64,000 nt of DNA from Diphasiastrum complanatum (taxonomy: Eukaryota; Streptophyta; Lycopodiopsida; Lycopodiales; Lycopodiaceae): assembly GCA_029204225.1 (NCBI GenBank), contig CM055099.1, forward strand, positions 47,924,542 through 47,988,541, written 5' to 3'. Of this stretch, positions 33,499 to 43,329 are shown piece after piece. Under the pieces are notes generated by a model that saw only the letters and a program-made list of their open reading frames with translations, was not told the DNA's origin and did no database searches. Both the position numbers and the translations under genes were made by a program. Position 1 is the first letter of the stretch. Every line of letters begins with the position of its first letter.

Positions 33499-34153
33499 TG
33501 TGAGAGATTTCAACTAGTTTAGTCTAGTTTAGTCACGTTTTGATAAATTGTCAATAAGAGGCCAAAACTCATTTTAGACTTAGAGATAAACTTTTTGAAG
33601 TGATATTAGTTTAAAATACATTTAATAAACACTTTTTGAAAGTGTGGGAAAGTTGGTAGTTGATTTTGAGAGAGATTCAAATTTGAACTTTGGGTACATT
33701 GAATATAGACCCAAAAATAGTAGGGTTTACATTTTGGAGGGAAAGCCAAGTGGCCAAATAGGGTTTGGAAACTCTATAAAAGGATGTAACTCGTGGAGAG
33801 ACATATCTTCTCTCTTCTCTCTCTCATTTCATCATTATACATGGTTCTCTTTGGGTTCTACTACTCATTGGTGCACTATCTTGGTGTTATCTTGCAATCT
33901 TGTGTGTAGAATGCTCATTTATTGCTATTTTCGGTTCCACACGTGTGAAATACAATAGGGTATTGTAATTTTACGGACAACAAACATATTTTATGTTTTG
34001 GTTCATGTTTGATCAATATCTCTTAGAGTTTGCATCTCATTTTGTATGTAGATGCTGATTTTTCTACATTGGCAGGATTGTTGGTTTGCTCCTTTTTTGT
34101 AACCAAAGATCATGGACATGGATTGGATCTTGAATGATCTGAAATCCTTCACA
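33499..34153 (+). repeat. Copia-B 5' LTR with promoter, right copy
   Basis: It starts TGTGAGAGATTTC and ends AAATCCTTCACA, directly before the tRNA-Met primer site. A TATA box (TATAAAAGG, 33,775-33,783) with a pyrimidine-rich stretch 40-60 bp downstream (CTCTCTTCTCTCTCTC) gives a plausible U3/R boundary. The mirror LTR is at 18,156-18,810, with its TATA box at 18,526-18,534. Confidence 0.85.
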
Positions 34154-34165
34154 TGGTATCAGAGC
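34154..34165 (+). promoter_or_regulatory. Copia-B primer-binding site, right copy
   Basis: TGGTATCAGAGC immediately follows the LTR end ...TTCACA and is complementary to the 3' end of initiator tRNA-Met. The mirror site is 18,144-18,155. Confidence 0.9.
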
Positions 34166-34754
34166 TCTTGTGTTTCAGGTTATGAAAGGATCAGCCATCT
34201 TTAGCAAGGATTTGGAGGAGTTACCAATGCTAGAGCATGCTAGATTGATCTCTACTCAAAAATCAGCATTTTTGCATGTGTAGAATTGATCTTTTGTAGG
34301 TCAAAACTCAATATAGGGTTAGATACTTGATCAATTCTGATTTCACACTTGGTTTACTGGAATTAGATGATTTTTGGTGCATTAGGAAGGTCTCATTGGA
34401 GTCTACTAGAAGATATACCAAGTTTCTAGAAATTGCATGTAGAATTTGAGATATTCATTTTTTTGTGATTTTGTCAAAACCCTAATTTTGATTGGATCTC
34501 TAGTTTGTGAGGTTACTGAACTTCATTTGAGTGTGTTTCAATCTTAGGAAGTGGCAAGAATCATTAGATTGAGGATAGATCATAAGTTGATCAAGATTTC
34601 ACTATTCTATGTGTTGATTTTCTAGTTAGAAGTGCTAGAAGAGATTTGAGAGGTTCCATATCTTTGTGATTTTTTCTTGAGTTAATTTGTTGACATTCAA
34701 GAGAGTGCTTTGTGCATTGGAACAGGTTGAAAGAGAAGATCAGGTCACTTCAAC

Positions 34755-36380
34755 ATGGCTACAAGTGGTGGATTTATGTTGGAGAGCAATGATAGGCTTA
34801 CCTCAATCAACTATTCTACTTGGAAGGTGAGGATGGAGTCCTTATTGGAGATGAATGAGTTGATGGAGATTGTTGTAGGTTTGGAGGAGAGACTAGCAAC
34901 TCAACAAGATCAAGTGAGGTATGACAAGAGAGCAAAGAAAGCTCTACACATGATCAAGATGAATGTTACCAATGAACTTCTCAAGGAAGTTGGTAAGTGC
35001 ACATCATCTTTGGAGGCTGGGAAAGCTTTGAAGAAGCTTTATGCGTCCAAGTATACATCAAGAGTGCTTACTCTTAGGAAGCAAATCTTTCAAAGTTTGC
35101 AAAAGAAGGAAGAAAGTACTCATGCTTTTGTTTTGAGGGTTAAAGCATTCAATGATGAGTTAGCATGTATTGATGAAAGCATTAAGGAGGTAGAACTTGT
35201 TCAAGTTATACTTAATGGCTTGTTGGATGATCATGCTAATCTTGTTCAAAGTTTTGCTATTCAAAAGACTTTGCCAAGTATTGTGGATTTGCAAGAGATC
35301 TTGGTGAATGAGGAGTATAGGCTTCAATCAAGAGGAGGTGGATCTACATCGACATCTCATTGTGAAGAGGAGGCTATGTTCATCAAAGGCAAGTTCAAGG
35401 GCAAAGTCAAAGGCAAGTGGTCTAAAGGGCAAGATCAAGGTGAGACTTCTTCTTTTGGCGAAAAGAAAGATAAGTCTAAGTTGAAATGCTTTTATTGTGG
35501 AATCAAAGGGCATTTTGCAAATGAATGTTTGAAGAAGCAAAGAGATGAAGGTAGCAAGCAAATCAACTTTACTACTAATGATGAGGATCTAGGTGGTGGT
35601 GATTCTCTTTTGATGTGTTCTTCAAGTCCAATATCAAGTGAAGGTGACAAAGATTCATGGTGGATTGATAGTAGAGCTAGTTCACACATGACTAGTCACA
35701 AGGAGTTCTTTACTTCTTTGGTCACTTATGGTGGAGCCAAGAAAGCAATTCACATGGCCAATGGTGGTGAGTGTGTGATTGAAGGTATTGGTTCAACTCC
35801 TATTTGTCTCTCTACTAATAGGAAAGCAATACTTGATGGTGTTTTTTACATTCCTTCACTTTCAAAGAATTTGCTAAGTGTTGGTCAAATGATAGAGAAA
35901 GGATACATGGTAAAGTTTGGGGGTAATGCTTGTTTCATTATGAAGGAAGAAATCTTGGTTGCTAGGGGCAATAAACAAGGTAGACTTTTCAAGCTTGATG
36001 CTTTTGTTATGGCTAACAAAAAGGATGGAATGGAAAAGGAGATTGGTCTCAACTTTCCAAAATTCCCTTTAGCATCAATAAGATTGGTGGATCTTATGCA
36101 AAGTCTAAAAAGCTTCCTTATGTTAGATCTAGGTCAAGATCTAATATGCTTCTTGGAGATGTTCATCTTTGTGCTAACTTGGCTAGTCTTGAGGATAATG
36201 ATGGTGTTTCAAAGGTTCTTCATGGCAAGTGCAAGCATGGAAAAGATAAGGAAAGAGCTAACTTCATCAATGGAGGAGAAGGTTTTTCCTTGGAAAAGAT
36301 TGCTGCTAATGATTTCTTTGATCATATGGAAAAGGATGTTGCTAGGTGCATGCCTGAAGGAGGTGGTTCTTCTACATTAA
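34755..36380 (+). CDS. Copia-B gag-protease, right copy (541 codons)
   Basis: The start is the first ATG about 600 bp after the primer site. Residues 14-31 hold the LTSINYSTWKVRMESLL segment typical of copia gag N-termini (DUF4219), about 50-190 form the UBN2-type helical capsid region, and 245-258 are a CCHC zinc knuckle (C-X2-C-X4-H-X4-C: CFYCGIKGHFANEC). At 303-312 the copia protease signature reads IDSRASSHMT: the usual DSGAS glycine is Arg. A pre-integrase-like LFKLDAF block follows near 415. From about residue 435 the frame leaves the conserved sequence, because a frameshift near 36,060 moves the natural continuation into the next frame. Gag would form the particle; the protease change suggests it relies on another enzyme. 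Confidence 0.85.
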   Translation: MATSGGFMLESNDRLTSINYSTWKVRMESLLEMNELMEIVVGLEERLATQQDQVRYDKRAKKALHMIKMNVTNELLKEVGKCTSSLEAGKALKKLYASKYTSRVLTLRKQIFQSLQKKEESTHAFVLRVKAFNDELACIDESIKEVELVQVILNGLLDDHANLVQSFAIQKTLPSIVDLQEILVNEEYRLQSRGGGSTSTSHCEEEAMFIKGKFKGKVKGKWSKGQDQGETSSFGEKKDKSKLKCFYCGIKGHFANECLKKQRDEGSKQINFTTNDEDLGGGDSLLMCSSSPISSEGDKDSWWIDSRASSHMTSHKEFFTSLVTYGGAKKAIHMANGGECVIEGIGSTPICLSTNRKAILDGVFYIPSLSKNLLSVGQMIEKGYMVKFGGNACFIMKEEILVARGNKQGRLFKLDAFVMANKKDGMEKEIGLNFPKFPLASIRLVDLMQSLKSFLMLDLGQDLICFLEMFIFVLTWLVLRIMMVFQRFFMASASMEKIRKELTSSMEEKVFPWKRLLLMISLIIWKRMLLGACLKEVVLLH

Positions 36381-37162
36381 TTTGTTATGATTCCAAGAAA
36401 GTCATTTTTCCAGCAAGTAGAGTCACATGTCTTCATAAAGAGAGTAGATCAAATGGTTCTATCAAGAGAATTGGTGAGGAAGATAGTCACAACTCAAGAA
36501 GAAGAGAAGTATGTGAAGAGTTCAAAGTAGGATGTACTTTGAATGATGTCATTGTGAATGATAGTGAGGAAGAATCATTATCATATGAGTCATTACCTAA
36601 AACATTGAGTAGAAGTTCTTGTTTGAAAAAAGAGAGTACTTCAATCATCCTTATGTTGAAGGTACTAATCATTTTTTTCATGGCTTCTAATGTTTTTGAG
36701 GTTTCTACTTCTTATGATGCAATCATTAAGAGGGAGTCTTATGAAGGAAAGAGCAATGGAAGATTGGTTCTTGGGAAGATCCAAGGCATGGATCTCACAT
36801 CTCTTCATCAACTCAAAGGATTCTATGATTATGAATTGATCACTCATGATCAAGATGGCAAAAGGTTGGTTGGAGAAGACTACATGGAGCAAATCGAGAG
36901 GCAATTTCTTCAAGGCAAGGGAGATCTCATTGGTGAGCTTATTGAGGTTTGTTATGGACTCAAGAGGGCTGGATTTATTAGGTTTGATACTCATCTTCAC
37001 CTACTCTACTTCATGTTGGATGGAAAGTTTGAAATCTATCTTTTGATTTATGATGGTGACATTGGTGACATTGTTTTCACTAACCTTTGTGGAAATTCGA
37101 GATCAAGCATTGATGACATCTTGTTGGATATAGATCATATGTTTGAGAGGGAGTATTTCTAG
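36146..37162 (+). CDS. Copia-B second reading frame, right copy (338 codons), no known domain
   Basis: This frame overlaps the end of the gag-protease frame in another phase. Its sequence continues upstream of the listed ATG without a stop, through a basic SKKLPYVRSRSRSN segment, to the AAAA run near 36,060. So it was probably fused to gag-protease before a one-base shift. It holds acidic/serine stretches (VNDSEEESLSYESL), a hydrophobic segment (MLKVLIIFFMASNVF) and a C-terminal LIGELIEVCYGLKRAGF block. It lies where integrase and RT should be and has no catalytic motif of either. I do not recognise it. Confidence 0.55.
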   Translation: MLLGDVHLCANLASLEDNDGVSKVLHGKCKHGKDKERANFINGGEGFSLEKIAANDFFDHMEKDVARCMPEGGGSSTLICYDSKKVIFPASRVTCLHKESRSNGSIKRIGEEDSHNSRRREVCEEFKVGCTLNDVIVNDSEEESLSYESLPKTLSRSSCLKKESTSIILMLKVLIIFFMASNVFEVSTSYDAIIKRESYEGKSNGRLVLGKIQGMDLTSLHQLKGFYDYELITHDQDGKRLVGEDYMEQIERQFLQGKGDLIGELIEVCYGLKRAGFIRFDTHLHLLYFMLDGKFEIYLLIYDGDIGDIVFTNLCGNSRSSIDDILLDIDHMFEREYF

Positions 37163-37441
37163 AGGTTCAGGTCTAAAGATATTCATATCTTTGATATCTT
37201 TGATGATCAAGAGAAAGATAAGCAAGTGGAAGCGACACATTTTGCTTTACTCACATGTTTTGGAGAATTTTCTTGTGTAGATAATGCTATGCAAGTGGAT
37301 ATTGGTTCTCATGGTCTTCATACTGGAAAAGCAAGTAATGGATCTGGAAAACAAAGTTTGTTCAATGACTTCGATGGTCAAAAGGAAGATTAAGAGGTTG
37401 ATCTCAAAGGGCTTCAACAACACAAAAGGAAAGGTGGCAAT

Positions 37442-37795
37442 TTGGAGCTAGTCAAGAGCATCAAAGGAGAGGTAATTGGCAAAGATGTTATGGATCTGTT
37501 TTTGCAGCTTATTGAAGACTCGAGTAAGGTCAAAGGATCAGCAAGGAAGTGTTGTTCAAGTTTACTTTACTTGTTCTATCTCATGTTTGAGCTATTTCAT
37601 GTGGATGTGTGCAAATTGTCAAGATATGGACAAACTAGCTACATTGTCTTGCAATATCTCGTTGTTGGAATTGTACTAGCATTCTTGGCTGGTTTTGCTG
37701 ATGAATTGTACGAACAGCAAACATATTTTATGTTTTGGTTCATGTTTGATCAATATCCCTTAGAGTTTGCATCTCATTTTGTATCTAGATGCTGA
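37442..37795 (+). CDS. Copia-B 3' small frame with hydrophobic segments, right copy
   Basis: A 117-codon frame follows a purine stretch (CACAAAAGGAAAGGTGG near 37,420) and runs into the terminal LTR-like segment. It has an amphipathic N-terminal part (KSIKGEVIGKDVMDLFLQLI) and two hydrophobic stretches (SSLLYLFYLMFELF; LQYLVVGIVLAFLAGF) that could be membrane segments. The listed start is not an ATG. Its mirror is 14,514-14,867. It may be a fragment of a captured gene or chance; no family was recognised. Confidence 0.3.
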   Translation: MELVKSIKGEVIGKDVMDLFLQLIEDSSKVKGSARKCCSSLLYLFYLMFELFHVDVCKLSRYGQTSYIVLQYLVVGIVLAFLAGFADELYEQQTYFMFWFMFDQYPLEFASHFVSRC

Positions 37796-37934
37796 TTTTT
37801 CTACATTGGCAGGATTGTTGGTTTGCTCCTTTTTGTAACCAAAGATCACGGACATGGATTGGATCTTGAATGATCTGAAATCCTTCACACTCATTACTTA
37901 ACGATTTTTAAGACTGAGCATAAGAAATCTAACA

Positions 37935-38984
37935 CTTCCTCTTAATGAGGATCTTGAAAAACTGTGATCTTCAGATTTAACATATCATTAAATCTGAGAT
38001 GTTACTCCTTTGGTAGAGCCTTTGTCAAGTGATATGTTGCCATGTAGTTTGTTCTGCAGAAAATTAATTCTACTTCATTGCTGTGCACTTTCTCTCTAAG
38101 GTAATGATACCTGATTTTTATATGTTTTCTTCGAGAGTGAAATCTCGGATTGAGAGAAAGTGCTATTGTGGTTTGACTGAAACAATAGATTGTTGTAGGA
38201 AGCGTTTGTGCAAGGTTCAGGTTTGCGAGATGTTTTCTTAGGCAAATTGCCTCTTTGGTTGCATTTGTGGCAGCTATGTACCGTTGATGATAATGCAACT
38301 GAGGTCTGCTTCTAACTGTTCCATCAGATTGGGCCTTGGTTGTATAAAAATACAAATCTAGAAGCTGATTTTCTGGTGTCGACATCTCCTGCCCAATCCG
38401 CATCTGTGTAGGCTTCAAGGATGTTGGCAGTTTGGCTGCCTCCGTAGCAGATGTTGAGAGTTTTCGTTGCTTGGATGTACTTCATGAGCTTTGTTAGCGC
38501 TTTCCAATGAACTACACTTGGATTGACAGGAACTGGCTGAGTAAACTGATCGAATATGCAAGGTCTGGTCACATGCAGATCATTGCATACATCAGTGAGC
38601 CGATGATGGATTGAAATGCGTAGCGCTTCATTTCTTCCTTTTCTGCCTCAGTTTGAGGAGACTGTTCCTTTGATAGTTTTAGTCCAGGGTCGAGTGGAAA
38701 GTGACTGGGTTTGCAGTTGGCCATTCCATACTTTTCCAGCACGTTGTTGAGATATCATTACTGACTGATAAAGGTCAGTTTGTTGGGTCAATCTCGTTGA
38801 ATTTGGATTCCGAGACAATAGTGGGATGTTTGGACCCATGTCAGTCATCTTGTATTCCTAGGTCAGCATGCATTTTGTATCCTTCATCAAATCAGATTAT
38901 TACTGAATAAGAGTTTATCATCTACGTAGAGAGTGATGATGATGAAGTATTCTGATACAGATTTGAAGTAAACATTCGAGTCTG
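37935..38984 (-). pseudogene. Copia-C RT end and RNase H, right copy
   Basis: Mirror of 13,320-14,374. The blocks are at 38,324-38,572 (VVHWKALTKLMKYIQ, EAYTDADWAGDVDTRKSAS) and 38,002-38,418 (the RKHIKIRYHYLREKV end). Single changes separate it from the left copy, such as DTRKSA here against DTKKSA there, and SRRKH against SRSKH. The same frameshift lies between the two blocks. Confidence 0.85.
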
Positions 38985-41508
38985 CTGAGTTTGTTGTGTA
39001 TATGGGAAGCGGCATCAAGAGAAGTTCAAGAAAGGGGGTGTTGCAAGGGCAAAGAACATCCTGGATTTAATCCACACAGACTTATGTGGGCCTATGAGAA
39101 AGTCTTCTATTTCATAACCTTTATTGATGATATGTCACGTAAGATGTGGATCTACTTCTTGAAGAAGAAATCGGATGCATTTGACAATTTTAAGAGCTTC
39201 AAAGCATTGGTCGAAAATCAGACAAGTAGGAAGATCAAAGTCCTAAGATCAGATAGTGGAGGTGAGTACAGGTCTAATGACTTCAATGATCTTTGTGATC
39301 AATGTGGGATTAAAAGACAATTTACGCAAGCTCATACTCCTGCTCTCAATGGTGTAGCTGAATGCAAGAATCGTACGATTGTTAAAAGTGCCAGATCTAT
39401 GCTAGCTAAGATGAAACTACCAAAAGATTTTTGGTCAGAAGGATGCAGTATGGCAGTCTATCTCAAAATAGAAGTCCTACCATTGCCATACCAAAGATAA
39501 CACCTGAGGAAGCATTCACGAAGAAGAAGCCAAAGGTGAACCACTTGCGAATCTTTGGATGTAAGGCCTTTGTACACATTCCTAAAGAGAGACGTAAACT
39601 TGATGTGAAAGCTATCAAGTGTATATTCCTAGGATATGATGAACGTGTAAAGGGCTATAGATGTTTTGATCTAGTGGAAAACAAAATCCATGTAAGCCGT
39701 GATGTTATCTTTGATGAATCCAAGATGTATGAAGACGAGGATGCTGAGAAGATAGAACATCCAGTGGGAAAGATGGTATAGTGAGGATACCTCCTGATGA
39801 TGATCCATTCATTGACCTTCCAAGTGATGAATATGAGGATACATCTCAAGGTACTACTACTCAACCTCAAGAGACAGGTTGGAGAGGTAGAGGCAAACCT
39901 TTTGGTGCAAGAAGGATTGAAGTTGCAGGTGACAAATGCAAGGAGAAGGATGTACAATGGGATACATTTTCACTAGGAAGCCGATCACCTGACAGGAAGC
40001 TCCCTAAGTGGTTTGAGAGATTGTTGGAGAGCTGTGACATGGATGACTTTCCAGGATCATCTAGCTAGGGAGAGCTACAAGATCAACAAGAGAGAAGACA
40101 CAACCTAAAAGGTATGAAGCAAATTATGCTCTCTTATGTAGCATTATTGAAAGCAAAGAACCTTTGACTTATGGTGAAGCGAAGGATGATGACATTTGGG
40201 TCAAGGCCATGGGAGAGGAGATGGAGTCAATTGCTAAGCATAGCACATGGACTTAGTAGAACCACCAGTTGGCAAGAAACCCATTGGTTGCAAATGGGTA
40301 TACAGGACTAAGTACCATGCAGATGGAAGTATAGCAAAACACAAAGCAAGATTGGTTATCGAAGGGTATGCACAAAGTAAAGGCATTGATTATGAGGAGA
40401 CCTTTGCGCTAGTATGTAAGTGGAATACTCTACACTTACTTGTTGCTTTAGCTTCACATTTTGGTTGGCTTTTGCATCAGATGGATGTGAAATCTGCTTT
40501 TCTAAATGGTGAGTTAGAAGAAGAAGTGTTCATGGATCAACCTGAAGGCTTTGTAGTGAAGGGACAGGAAAATAAAGTATGTCGCTTGAAGAAAGTGCTT
40601 TATGGTCTTAAACAGGCACCACGTGCGTGGTATAGCAGGATTGATGCCTACTTTCATTCAAAGGGGATGGTGAGAACACATTCTAATCCAAATCTATGTC
40701 TTATGCTTTGATGGTATGGTTGTTTTGACTGCTCTTTATGTTGATGACTTGATTATTACGGGAAATAATCAAGAGATGATAGACATGATCTAGCAAATAA
40801 TCCAGTTTTCCATGCGAGAACCAAACACATTGAGATTCAGTATCACTTTATACGTGAGAGGCTGCTGAGTCTTGAAATTCATGTTGTTCATTGTTGTACA
40901 GAAGAACAACTAGCTGATATTTTCACTAAGCCACTTGTTGGAGAAAACTTTGATAAGTTTAGATCAAAGCTTTCTGTACTTAAAGTTTTTTGACTTTAAA
41001 GCTATGTATATGACTGTATAAAAAGTAGACTCTACTTTAAGGGAGAGAGTTAGAATTAAAGTAGAATCACTGTGCTACTGTACTGTGGGTCCTATCAGTT
41101 GATAAGGATCAGTTGGCCTCACCACGAGGCAAGTCCACGGGACACGCATCCCGCCAACGGCAACCTGGGTCATGCATGGATTGCCTGAGTGAACAACTAT
41201 ATGTACAGTGTAATTTCATTTTGAGAAATACAGTTGCTATATGAGCTTGCTGTGGAGAGTGTTTTCTGTCTGTGTTACTGTGTAGCATGATCTGTGTTCC
41301 TGTTCGAAGCAAATTCTAAGTATTACGGCTTTGCTTTTTATAGTTGCAATGATGCTTGTGTGAAGTGTTGCTCAGTTCCTTTTTATGATTATGTTAATTT
41401 GTGGAGAATTGCCAATTTCACTATCAGTTTTGTAATTAAGTAACAGAGCCTTGAAGGCCGTTAGATCATTGTCAATGCGACAAATTCAAGGTGTTAGGTT
41501 GAGTGGGA
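38985..41508 (+). pseudogene. Copia-D integrase, RT, RNase H and 3' LTR, right copy
   Basis: Mirror copy without the insertion. The integrase core is at 38,991-39,500; a frame change leads into 39,431-39,781 (VNHLRIFGCKAFVHIPKERR, CIFLGYDERVKGY). A linker with FIDLPSDEYED follows at 39,781-40,068, then RT at 40,247-40,711 with HQMDVKSAFLNGELEEEVF and LYGLKQAPRAWYS. YVDDLIITGN is at about 40,738-40,770. The sequence then jumps to the last RNase H block (NPVFHARTKHIEIQYHF, then a TKPLVGE end near 40,945), so the middle of RNase H is deleted. The 3' LTR begins near 41,049 after GGGAGAGAG and runs to about 41,508. Confidence 0.88.
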
Positions 41509-41592
41509 ATCCCGAAGGAAAAATTTGAAGCAATAAATAGTTGACAAGGCTGGATTGGGTGGAAGTCGATGAAAATTGCAGATTTTCATTAG

Positions 41593-42059
41593 TGTGAGAA
41601 ATTGGCAAAAATCTAGCTTGGTATTTTTTATGATAGAAGTTTGTAAGTGAATCTCACATGTGTGGAGGATGTTCCCACGTGTGGAGAATTGTAAAGTAAA
41701 TCAAAATGTTTGATATACGGGTCTCATAGAATTTCATAGTCAAGCATTTAGGTGTAGGATGTTGATAGGGTCAAATTTGGCATAGATGGGAAATTATCCA
41801 TTTCCACTTGTAATGCCACTATTGAGCCAAAATAGAGTAGGAGGCCAAACTTGTTCCAATTAGAGTGTAGACAAGTGTAATGCTTTTGTTTGATGAAGTT
41901 TAATAGGTCCAATAGGTTTTAGAGGTGGAACCATGTGTGGTCCAATAGGAATTTGAGGTGTGCTTGAATATAGTCTAATAGAATTTAGAGGTTCATGGAT
42001 CAATGGTTCAATAGGATTAAGAGGTGGCAAAGTGTAATCCAATCATAGCTAAGCATAGT
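41593..42059 (+). mobile_element. Second (5') LTR copy of element E, right arm only
   Basis: This is a direct repeat of 42,646-43,112, starting at the same TGTGAGAAATTGG. It has a few substitutions (for example ATACGGGTCTC against ATAGGGGTCTC) and stops matching after the AAGCATAG word. It is part of a ~740-bp stretch (41,508-42,248) that the left arm lacks. With the downstream LTR it defines a small element of about 1.7 kb with ~590 bp between LTRs, comparable in size to miniature terminal-repeat retrotransposons. Confidence 0.7.
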
Positions 42060-42645
42060 AAGAACAAGATTGAGCTTGGTACTCACTTTTTTGAAAATCA
42101 TGTTTTCACATGTTTTGAGGCAAATTGTAAACTCCTCTTGAGATTAAGTGAGGCATCCAAAGTGGACACTTACATCCTTGAGAGAGTAACTAGCCTAAAA
42201 AAGATCAGTCTTTGATATCAAGATTAGATCCATTATGGATATAGTTCATTGTATGTGGACTAGTCAAGCTAGAAAGCATAATCTTGATAATCATCAGTGT
42301 TTCACATCTTATGATCTTGATCTCCATGATCCTTATGAGGCTTGGAAGCCTCAGTTTTCTCTATTTATGGTGTATCCATCATGCAAGTGGAACTTTCAAA
42401 TCAAAGATCATCATCAAGCATGGAGGAAGCCCATGATCATAGTGGCATATTGGTGGAGCACTCTTCAAAGGCATTGGCAAGAGATCTCTACCAAAGAGAT
42501 CTTATCATGGATATGGTGAGGGTGCTGCTATGATGGATCCCTTGGCTGATCTTCACTTCCTATGCACAACAAAGGATCCACTCAAAAAGATTTACAAACT
42601 TCTCAAGTGATCTAGTACCTTTCCAAGCTATTTTTTGAGGAGGAG
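42060..42645 (+). mobile_element. Internal region of element E (right copy)
   Basis: About 590 bp lie between the two LTR copies. The part from 42,249 is also in the left arm (9,159-9,563). Short overlapping frames (42,235-42,519 and 42,342-42,533) contain His/Trp-rich sequence such as DLHDPYEAWKPQF and have no recognised domain. The region ends in a polypurine tract. No gag, protease or polymerase was found, so it would depend on other elements. Confidence 0.55.
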
Positions 42646-43325
42646 TGTGAGAAATTGGCAAAAATCTAGCTTGGTATTTTTTATGATAGAAGTTTGTAAG
42701 TGAATCTCACATGTGTGGAGGATGTTCCCACATGTGGAGAATTGTAAAGTAAATCAAAATGTTTGATATAGGGGTCTCATAGAATTTCATAGTCAAGCAT
42801 TTAGGTGTAGGATGTTGATAGAGTCAAATTTGGCATAGATGGCAAATTATCCATTTTCACTTGTAATGCCACTATTGAGCCAAAATCGAGTAGGAGGCCA
42901 AACTTGTTCCAATTAGAGTGTAGACAAGTGTAATGCTTTTGTTTGATGAAGTTTAAGAGGTCCAATAGGTTTTAGAGGTGGAACCATGTGTGGTCCAATA
43001 GGAATTTGAGATGTGCTTGAATATAGTCCAATAGAATTTAGAGGTGCATGGATCAATGGTCCAATAGGATTAAGAGATGGCAAAGTGTGATCCAATCATA
43101 GTTAAGCATAGTGGTAGCTCATGAATCTACAAGTACCATTGTACTCCTCATTTTGGATCTAATTGATTTGGTGATTTCATGGATTTTGTGAGTTATTGGA
43201 TTTCTAGCTTTCTCTCTCTACTTGTGAGCTCATGATGCTTTTTCTCTCTCTACCCGAGGGGGACTAACGCAAGCACCAAGATCGTGGTATTATCAACTTA
43301 ACACTTTGCTTGTCTCACTAGGATT
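42646..43325 (+). mobile_element. Element E 3' LTR, right copy
   Basis: The LTR starts TGTGAGAAATTGG at 42,646, directly after the purine tract TTTTTTGAGGAGGAG. It carries the CCAATAGG word array (about 42,960-43,075) and a pyrimidine-rich CTTTCTCTCTCTAC stretch, and ends close to 43,325, where copia-A RT begins. It matches the left copy almost base for base and shares its first ~465 bp with 41,593-42,059. Confidence 0.65.
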
Positions 43326-43329
43326 CAAT

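Larger units (their letters stand above)
33499..37889 (+). mobile_element. Copia-B non-autonomous retrotransposon, right copy
   Basis: Same length (4,391 bp) as the left copy, flanked by CTCAT at 33,494-33,498 and 37,890-37,894. The 5' LTR is 33,499-34,153 (655 bp), with TATAAAAGG at 33,775-33,783. TGGTATCAGAGC is at 34,154. The gag-protease frame is 34,755-36,380 and the second frame 36,146-37,162. The 3' terminal match to the LTR is only 37,715-37,889. A matching target duplication at both arms shows that insertion came before the inverted duplication. Confidence 0.93.
32631..37934 (-). mobile_element. Copia-C 3' LTR interrupted by copia-B, right copy
   Basis: Mirror of 14,375-19,678: the LTR begins at 37,934 on the minus strand, is interrupted at 37,894 and resumes at 33,498 down to about 32,631. 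It has the same GCCGAAAGGTGCC and GGCGAAGG words. It is inert on its own but could carry a promoter. Confidence 0.6.
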
